Assembly: GCA_025453605.1 (NCBI GenBank)
Contig: JALOPZ010000001.1
Span: 677,042-741,041 of the forward strand
Source: Candidatus Margulisiibacteriota bacterium
GTDB lineage: Bacteria > Margulisbacteria > WOR-1 > O2-12-FULL-45-9 > XYB2-FULL-48-7
Length of the DNA stretch: 64,000 nucleotides
Reading direction: 5' to 3'
The notes under the pieces are model-generated. The model worked only from the letters and a program-made list of their open reading frames with translations, did not search any database and was not told where the DNA came from. The position numbers were made by a program, and so were the translations under genes. This document shows, piece by piece, positions 58,428 to 64,000 of this stretch. Positions within the stretch are counted from its first letter, which is position 1, and every line of letters begins with the position of its first letter.

Positions 58428-61400
58428 ATGACACCGCCTAAAGTAAATGACCCAAGAGTCATGCCAGCTAAGCCCCAGTGGGGGCTAAAGCTCCGCAATC
58501 CGCTCGGAGAGGGATTGAGGCTTCGACTCGGGCCGCAATTGGATACCTACGTTCCCGCCCCCGAACGCCAGGAACCGGCTCAAGCAAAACCACTTGATCT
58601 TGACCAGGTTATTAAACCGGTCCAGCAGGAGATCCGGTCGCTGGAACAGTTGTGCCGGACCCAGAAACTGCCGACCCCGCTCAAACAGCAATATGAGCAG
58701 GCGATCGGCCGTTTAAGAAAATTCGTTAAAGAGGTTAAAGATGGCCGCGATCCCCAGGCCGCTTACCGGGAGAACATTCCCGCTGCGCGACAACACCTGC
58801 AGTCGGCGCAGAACCAGGCGGCCAAGCTCCTCCAACAGCAAGCCGTAGCGTTACTAGGGCGCTACGGAGAATTAGCGCAGGTTCTTTCCGCCGACGAAAA
58901 ACAGGTCCTCCAGCCAGAGATCGCTCTATTAACCAAGGGGCAAAACGGGAAACTAACCGCCGCTGAGGCTAAGGGATTGAATGCCGCGTTGGCAGAACTC
59001 CAGCGGAAAATGCCGGCGGTTGCCAGGCTGGCTGCCCAGCGTGCCCAGGGCAAGATGCTGGCCGCGATCAAGCAGGTCAGAGGCCCGCTCAAAGAGCTTC
59101 TGGCTGCCGACGAAAAAGTCGGCGCCCAAGGCCGGGCCGCTTCTTCCCCCTGGTTTGGCGGAATTGCCTATTTGCTGGCGACCAATCCGGCCGCCCATCA
59201 GGGAACGACCCTGGCGGACAGAAGGCAGGCAACCCGCAATCCAGAGCAAGCCCGGTCGGTCGCCGACCTTCTCATGTGCCTCGACCAGCTGGAAACCGAC
59301 ATCCGGAGCGGAAAACCAATACCAGCCAACCGGCTCAATGACCTGCAGCGGATCGCTAACAGCCCGGTTATTGCCGCGACGCAGGATGCGGTGAAGGTTG
59401 GGGCAGTTGTGGAAGCCGCTAAAGTTGTCGCTATCTCCTCGGCGATCGTTGTCTCCGGCGGCTTTGTTGGCGGGATCGCCGCCGAAGCTTTTGCCGCCTA
59501 TGCCGGATCGGGCGCGCTGGTCACCCTGGGAGCTTTACTGGTCGAAGGGACGGTCTTTACGGCTGTTACCGTTCCCCTGGAATACGCCGTCGGGATCGGC
59601 GAGCTGCCGGACAGCGGGACTGAATGGGCGGAACGGGTGGTGACCAACGCGGCGATGATCGGAACGTTCAAAGTCGCCGGTAGGGCCTATGAAACAGTTG
59701 CCGGCTCCTACCGTTTGACCGCGCCGGTCCTGCATGAGTTTGGTCGTTTGAGCACCAGTTTTGCGGCGATGAATGGCTTTGCCCTTGGCGAACAGCTGGT
59801 CCATGGTGAGAATCCCGGGTTGGTCTTCAGCTGGAATAATCTTGGGAACCAGGCGGTCAATTCTCTGCCCAACTTTATCGGTCTGGAACTGGCGGGCCGT
59901 GCCAGCCGGCCGCTCCTGGGCCCGATCGCGGAACGGGTCAGAGGTTGGAAGGAAACCAGGCTGCAGCTAAGATTGCCGGAGATCACCCCGCGCGAGATCA
60001 ACGTGGCGGAGCTGGTCGCGGCCGAAGAGCAGACCGTTTCATTAAGGACGGAGGGGACAGAGGCGGGGACCAAGGCCGAAAGGGCAAAGATCGTCCGGCC
60101 GGACAGATCAGGCCGGGGGGCGGTGCCGGAGGAGGTCAGCGATAATCCTTACGAACGGCAACTGCGTTTTGAATCGCCGGAAGAGTTTCTGGCTTTTGTC
60201 GACCACCTGGAAGGCGCAAGGCCGGATATCATTGCCCGCCGCGCCAAGCTTGCCGCCCAGGACCCGAGCACGCCGGTTTACGTTACTGACGCCCGGCAGC
60301 AGGCGCAGGCGATCTGGGATAAGATGAGCACCGGCAAGCAAACAGAGGTCAGGAGCATGCTGGGTGGAAAAGAGATAACTCCCGACCGGTTGATCGAAGG
60401 AGCGGGTGAGTTGATGATCCGGAACAAGCGGGATCCTGACTTTGCCGCCCTGCTGCGGATCAAAGGCGAACTTTTCGGGATGAAGATGTTCACAGAGACG
60501 ATCGCGGCCCGCCATGGCATCAAGGCGGAATGGCTCGATCGGCTCCTCCTGACCGATCACTGGTTCACTTCGGAGATCAGCAACTTCAAAGAATCCGTGC
60601 CTCACGGGCAAACTGCGATCATCGGCCGGACGATCGGTAAACTGGATACGGTCGTGGTACCGGCCGAGTCGGGGCCAGCCAGGATAAATGGCGACACCCT
60701 GGTCGGAGCGGATGGCCGGATAAACGAAGAGGTCGAGATCAAGCGCGAGGGGCCCAGCGTGATCATTCTTGACCGGAAAACCGGTCACGTAGTGGACATG
60801 GGAACGATCGGGACCGATAATACTGTCCAGTTTGTCGGCGGGAGCGATACCCACCATTCGCTCTTTAAAAGATTCGGCCGGGCGGCCGCCGACCGGATCA
60901 CGGGCTTGCGCCAGTGGTTGTGGGGCGCCGGGGTAACGGTGGCGCTGGACGAGCCGATCACCCTGCGCAAAGGGAGCACGGTTGATAAGCACAATGTCGA
61001 TATCCCGGCCGGCCGCTCTCTGTCGCTGAAATTGGGCGGGGTGCCGGTGCGGCTTTACAATTTACGGGGTGCTTTCTACGTCCAGGAGATGGGAGATAAT
61101 CCGTCGGAACCGCAGATGGTCAACATGCAAAAAGATCAGACCGGCCGGAAAAAGATGGGGATGCTCTCGATCGGCCGGGCCCAGGATTCTGACCTGGTCT
61201 TATCGGATAGCAACGTATCCAGCAAGCATCTGACGATCGTGATCGAGAACAGTAAAGCCCTTATTGCCGATACTTCCAGGAACGGCACGCTGGTCGATCC
61301 GCAGTCTGAGCCTTACCGACCGATCGGACCTAACGGCGGTTTTATTGAAAAAGGGCTGGAGTTCGTCAACAAAGAACAAGCCGCGAAATATATGGGTGGC

Positions 61401-62495
61401 AAGGTCCTGGTGGCGCTGGAGAATAATAAGTTCGCGGTGGTCGATGCCGAAGTCCTCCCCCAGATGGTCGTGAAAAACGGTCGAACGGCGTCAATGACGA
61501 CCGCCGAGCTGACCGGTTATCGGGACGCCTACTTGCGGCCGCTGGAACAGGAATTGGCTAAAGCAACTAAGCTCCAGCTGCAGCAGCAGGGTGGTGCTGG
61601 ATTAGGCTTTGAGCGGCCGGCGATCTCAGCCGCTGCTGCTAAAGCAGCCGGTCGTCCGGAGATGGCGGGGCAAGCCGGGGCACTCCTCAGAATAAAACCG
61701 AAGCCGGGACAAAAGCTGATCTTTATCGGCGACCTGCACGGTAACATCGGCAACCTGCAGCGCCTCGTGGCGGAATACGGCCCGAAACTGGAGAAGGGAG
61801 AGGTAGCGCTTGTCTTTCTGGGAGACGCGATCCACGAAGAAACCGGGAACATAAACGACATCAGCGGCTCCTTAAAGGTAACAGACACGCTGCTGCAGCT
61901 TAAGAACGCTTACCCCGATTCGGTCCATTACATCAAGGGGAATCATGATGAGGTTGTGAGCGACGTTGCCAAAAAGTTCTATAAAAAGATTAACGGCGTT
62001 CCGGTATTCCAGGGGATCATTTTCCGGGACAAACTGGTTGAAGCGCGCGGTGAAGAATACGCGCAGGCGCTGCAAGCGTTTTTCGATGCCTCTCCACGGG
62101 TGGTTACATTTGAGGCTGCCGGCCAGGAACATTATGCCGCGCATTGCGCCTTCGATCCGAACAAAGGGACAAAGATCTCGCCGGACACGGCGGTTAACGC
62201 GGCGATCGATCCCAAGTTAGACTGGTCTTTGAGTTGGTCCCGGCCGGTGGAGCATTACGATCAAAACGGCATAGCTAATCTGCGCAAAAGCATGGGTCTG
62301 GCGCCCAATGCCTTGGTCCTGGTCGGGCATACTCACGATCCGAGCGGGAATGGCGCGGCGGCCTGGGTCCCGCAGGGCATGCCCGGGCACCTGGTCCTGA
62401 TGAGTAATGATAGCCAGGCTTTGAGCGTAGTGGAAGCTGACGGGAAAAGCTTGAAAGTTAAGGATTTGATCGGCCGGTCCGGGTTGAGCCGCTAG
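58428..62495 (+). CDS. 1355-aa protein with FHA domain and calcineurin-like metallophosphatase domain
   Basis: Very large multidomain protein. Residues 1-320 are mostly helical and Gln-rich. About 322-500 is a Gly/Ala-rich hydrophobic stretch similar in character to the kinase C-terminus (VVAISSAIVVSGGFVGGIAAE). About 500-890 is unassigned. An FHA phosphothreonine-binding domain lies near 900-985 (SIGRAQDSDLVLSD, VSSKHLTI, DTSRNGTLVD). A metallophosphatase domain lies near 1090-1320 with GDLHGN, GDAIHEE (where GDxxD/RG is usual), KGNHDE and GHTHD. The combination suggests it reads and removes phosphorylation, presumably by the neighbouring kinase. It overlaps the convergent gene by 4 bp. Confidence 0.82.
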   Translation: MTPPKVNDPRVMPAKPQWGLKLRNPLGEGLRLRLGPQLDTYVPAPERQEPAQAKPLDLDQVIKPVQQEIRSLEQLCRTQKLPTPLKQQYEQAIGRLRKFVKEVKDGRDPQAAYRENIPAARQHLQSAQNQAAKLLQQQAVALLGRYGELAQVLSADEKQVLQPEIALLTKGQNGKLTAAEAKGLNAALAELQRKMPAVARLAAQRAQGKMLAAIKQVRGPLKELLAADEKVGAQGRAASSPWFGGIAYLLATNPAAHQGTTLADRRQATRNPEQARSVADLLMCLDQLETDIRSGKPIPANRLNDLQRIANSPVIAATQDAVKVGAVVEAAKVVAISSAIVVSGGFVGGIAAEAFAAYAGSGALVTLGALLVEGTVFTAVTVPLEYAVGIGELPDSGTEWAERVVTNAAMIGTFKVAGRAYETVAGSYRLTAPVLHEFGRLSTSFAAMNGFALGEQLVHGENPGLVFSWNNLGNQAVNSLPNFIGLELAGRASRPLLGPIAERVRGWKETRLQLRLPEITPREINVAELVAAEEQTVSLRTEGTEAGTKAERAKIVRPDRSGRGAVPEEVSDNPYERQLRFESPEEFLAFVDHLEGARPDIIARRAKLAAQDPSTPVYVTDARQQAQAIWDKMSTGKQTEVRSMLGGKEITPDRLIEGAGELMIRNKRDPDFAALLRIKGELFGMKMFTETIAARHGIKAEWLDRLLLTDHWFTSEISNFKESVPHGQTAIIGRTIGKLDTVVVPAESGPARINGDTLVGADGRINEEVEIKREGPSVIILDRKTGHVVDMGTIGTDNTVQFVGGSDTHHSLFKRFGRAAADRITGLRQWLWGAGVTVALDEPITLRKGSTVDKHNVDIPAGRSLSLKLGGVPVRLYNLRGAFYVQEMGDNPSEPQMVNMQKDQTGRKKMGMLSIGRAQDSDLVLSDSNVSSKHLTIVIENSKALIADTSRNGTLVDPQSEPYRPIGPNGGFIEKGLEFVNKEQAAKYMGGKVLVALENNKFAVVDAEVLPQMVVKNGRTASMTTAELTGYRDAYLRPLEQELAKATKLQLQQQGGAGLGFERPAISAAAAKAAGRPEMAGQAGALLRIKPKPGQKLIFIGDLHGNIGNLQRLVAEYGPKLEKGEVALVFLGDAIHEETGNINDISGSLKVTDTLLQLKNAYPDSVHYIKGNHDEVVSDVAKKFYKKINGVPVFQGIIFRDKLVEARGEEYAQALQAFFDASPRVVTFEAAGQEHYAAHCAFDPNKGTKISPDTAVNAAIDPKLDWSLSWSRPVEHYDQNGIANLRKSMGLAPNALVLVGHTHDPSGNGAAAWVPQGMPGHLVLMSNDSQALSVVEADGKSLKVKDLIGRSGLSR

Positions 62496-63748
62496 TTAAC
62501 GTTTCGCCTCAACTGCTCCAGCTTTTGCCGGCTATAGGTAACGTCGAGAGAGTCATCCCCTCGGGACGAATAAATATGTGCTCCTTGATTTCTGATCGCG
62601 ACCGAGGCGATCGAATCGTTTTCCCGCTCATACTGGTAGCGGAGGTTGCGCCAATCAGTCGGGGAAAGTTTATCCGCCTCCTTAACCAACACGTCCTGAT
62701 AACGGAAGAAAACAGCGATATCCCCGGCTTCCCGGCTATCGGCTAACGCGTCGACACTGGCCCGGTAAAGGTCCAGCTCTTCCGGATAGTTGTAACAAAG
62801 ACCCAGGTAACGATCGCCGAACCGCTGGTCTGAGACGAAATGGGACGCTTCTCTTAACGCCTTGAGATCGAGCGACCCGGTCCGTTGCAGACGTTCGTTA
62901 AGCCGGTCCAGGAGCGCCTCGTCGCGGCTCAACGCGAAGAAAGCCGCCGGCGTGATCAGGAGGAGGCGCGACATCAGTTCCGGCTGGCCAAATAGTCCCG
63001 TCGTTTCCGCCAGCGCCGGCATTCTTCCCGCATTGATCGCTCCGCCGACTAGCGGTAGTTGGACCACTTGTGGCCAGGTACCGGCCCGAAAGTGCTTATG
63101 GAGCAGGCTTTGCGAGATGACATAATCGCCGTTGCCGAGGGAAAAGATGTTATTGTAGCTTCCGGGTTCGATCACGAGGCGGCGGGTAGAGGCATAATCC
63201 TGATCTCTGATCGCGAACTGGATCAGCAGATGGAGGTTCCGGACCGCTTCACTGCTCTTCAGCGTTTCGGGATTGACCACGTCGATGCCGAACATCCGGA
63301 AAAATTGGCGGGCGAATCTGGGGTCTTCGGGTAATCCCGCCCGGTCGGGCTCGCCTTCATAGGCTGATTCAAAACGGCCGGCTTCGGCCCCCTGGGGGTC
63401 CCTTTTTAACTGCAAGCCAAAATAGCCGTGCTCGCCGAAGCGCTGGACGGAAAAACCGGCGTCGTTGAGCCCGGCTTCATCCAGCGTCTCTTCGCGTAGG
63501 CCGAGCTGTAGCCTCTGGAGTAACTCGACATTCCGGTTCAGCTCGCGAAAAGCGGCTGAAGTCGCCATGACCAGATGGCGCCCCACCTCATAATATTGTT
63601 CTTTCAGGACATTTAGACCGGGGAATTTTTGCCGGGCGGCGGTCAGCCGGGCTTGATTAATGGTTTGGCTCAGCTCAGCCTGAGAAAAGGCGTAAGGGAG
63701 CATGGTCATACAATGACCGAGCTTGAGCATTCCTCTGAAGGCACTCAT
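62492..63748 (-). CDS. Protein of unknown function (418 aa), convergent to the FHA-phosphatase gene
   Basis: No family recognised. The predicted protein is soluble, helical and rich in charged residues. It seems to contain two related segments: [33 protein letters not shown] near 95-115, and [27 protein letters not shown] near 295-320. Each precedes a Phe/Tyr-Gly-Leu turn, so an internal duplication is possible. The ATG at 63748 lies 9 nt after a SigD-like -10, linking it to the kinase island. It is divergent from argF. Confidence 0.7.
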   Translation of the reverse strand: MSAFRGMLKLGHCMTMLPYAFSQAELSQTINQARLTAARQKFPGLNVLKEQYYEVGRHLVMATSAAFRELNRNVELLQRLQLGLREETLDEAGLNDAGFSVQRFGEHGYFGLQLKRDPQGAEAGRFESAYEGEPDRAGLPEDPRFARQFFRMFGIDVVNPETLKSSEAVRNLHLLIQFAIRDQDYASTRRLVIEPGSYNNIFSLGNGDYVISQSLLHKHFRAGTWPQVVQLPLVGGAINAGRMPALAETTGLFGQPELMSRLLLITPAAFFALSRDEALLDRLNERLQRTGSLDLKALREASHFVSDQRFGDRYLGLCYNYPEELDLYRASVDALADSREAGDIAVFFRYQDVLVKEADKLSPTDWRNLRYQYERENDSIASVAIRNQGAHIYSSRGDDSLDVTYSRQKLEQLRRNVN

Positions 63749-63757
63749 GGTAAAGTA

Positions 63758-63784
63758 TCTTCGTCATAAATATGGGCGAATTTC
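63758..63784 (-). promoter_or_regulatory. SigD/FliA-like promoter of the 418-aa unknown gene
   Basis: Minus-strand GAAA (63784-63781), 15 nt, GACGAAGA (63765-63758). The -10 is the weakest of the six, but spacing and position (9 nt before the ATG) agree. Confidence 0.4.
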
Positions 63785-63821
63785 AAGGAAAATGCCTGCT
63801 TTTTGTCACAGCGGATTATGC

Positions 63822-63827
63822 TATAAT
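63822..63827 (+). promoter_or_regulatory. Extended -10 promoter of argF (leaderless)
   Basis: TGCTATAAT with box 63822-63827, 6 nt before the ATG at 63834. -35 region T-rich only. Confidence 0.6.
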
Positions 63828-63833
63828 TTATTC

Positions 63834-64000
63834 ATGAAGGACTTTATCTCCATCCACGACCTGTCCGCCCCGGAGGTTAACGCGATCCTCGAACTGGCCG
63901 CCGACCTCAAAGAGAAACAGAAGAACAAGATCAAGCACGAGTACCTCTGGGCCAAATCGCTGGCGATGATCTTCGAAAAACCGTCGACCCGGACCCGGGT
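63834..64000 (+). CDS. argF: Ornithine carbamoyltransferase, N-terminal part (runs off the right edge)
   Basis: Makes citrulline from ornithine and carbamoyl phosphate in arginine synthesis or, in reverse, in arginine catabolism. The 55 codons present include the carbamoyl-phosphate site FEKPSTRTR, whose Glu-Lys form is typical of ornithine rather than aspartate carbamoyltransferases, after [20 protein letters not shown]. The ATG is fixed by an extended -10 box 6 nt upstream. Confidence 0.9.
   Translation, partial: MKDFISIHDLSAPEVNAILELAADLKEKQKNKIKHEYLWAKSLAMIFEKPSTRTR

Overview
The window is 64 kb of roughly 55-60% GC, almost fully coding DNA. It looks like a chromosome segment from an uncultured diderm bacterium. 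A PilQ-type secretin, a PorV-like outer-membrane beta-barrel, lipoprotein signal peptides, dapL plus dapF for meso-diaminopimelate, and sigma-54 with its activators all fit a Gram-negative-type envelope. The overall gene set resembles candidate phyla of the WOR-1/Saganbacteria (Margulisbacteria) type, but that placement is an impression only.

Layout. 1-2.9 kb: division and wall genes ddl-ftsQ-ftsZ (ftsZ runs off the left edge; no ftsA between) and an unknown gene. 3-8.7 kb: isocitrate dehydrogenase, a class A beta-lactamase-like hydrolase, a small tautomerase, YqeY, a half-size TSUP permease, efp-accB, plsY-gpsA. 8.7-22.6 kb: a type IV pilus region on the minus strand with secretin, PilP, PilO, a fused PilM-PilN, a CheY-like protein, an ExeA-like ATPase of unusual topology, a PorV-TPR protein, two proteins with a T9SS/FlgD-like C-terminal domain (one of 1246 aa), a PilX-like protein and three prepilins. 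22.6-32 kb: surface-glycan genes downstream of glyQ-glyS. 32-42.8 kb: an NtrC-type regulator, a probable small RNA, dapL, dapF, rsmA, pdxA, a second DapL-like aminotransferase, lipA, pilT, pilD, an FtsB-like protein, an S1 protein and tRNA-Leu. 42.9-47.3 kb: a sigma-54 island (rpoN, an intact activator, a sigma-54 promoter before a small unknown gene, and an activator with a destroyed ATPase site). 47.3-48.2 kb: initiator tRNA split by a 218-nt group I intron, with a PD-(D/E)XK homing-nuclease-like gene lying outside the intron. 48.2-55.8 kb: EFR1-type ferredoxin, GTP-type PEP carboxykinase, trigger factor without a PPIase domain, clpP, lon and a beta-propeller lipoprotein. 55.9-63.7 kb: an accessory island with a Ser/Thr kinase, an unknown protein, a 1355-aa FHA plus metallophosphatase protein and a convergent unknown protein. 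The right edge holds the start of argF.

Two regulatory patterns run through the window. First, the leading genes of many operons have a clear -10 box (usually extended TGnTATAAT-like, sometimes with TTGACA at 16-18 bp) ending only 6-9 nt before the ATG/GTG, so their mRNAs should be leaderless, while internal operon genes use Shine-Dalgarno sites or ATGA-type overlaps. Second, six sites share the SigD/FliA-type layout of (G/C)AA(A/G), exactly 15 nt, then nCCGATAw. They precede the kinase, the two unknown genes next to it, the FHA-phosphatase gene, a distant unknown gene at 34.8 kb and a probable small RNA at 33.5 kb. This suggests one alternative-sigma regulon of uncharacterised function, and it is the best candidate in the window for an undescribed system.
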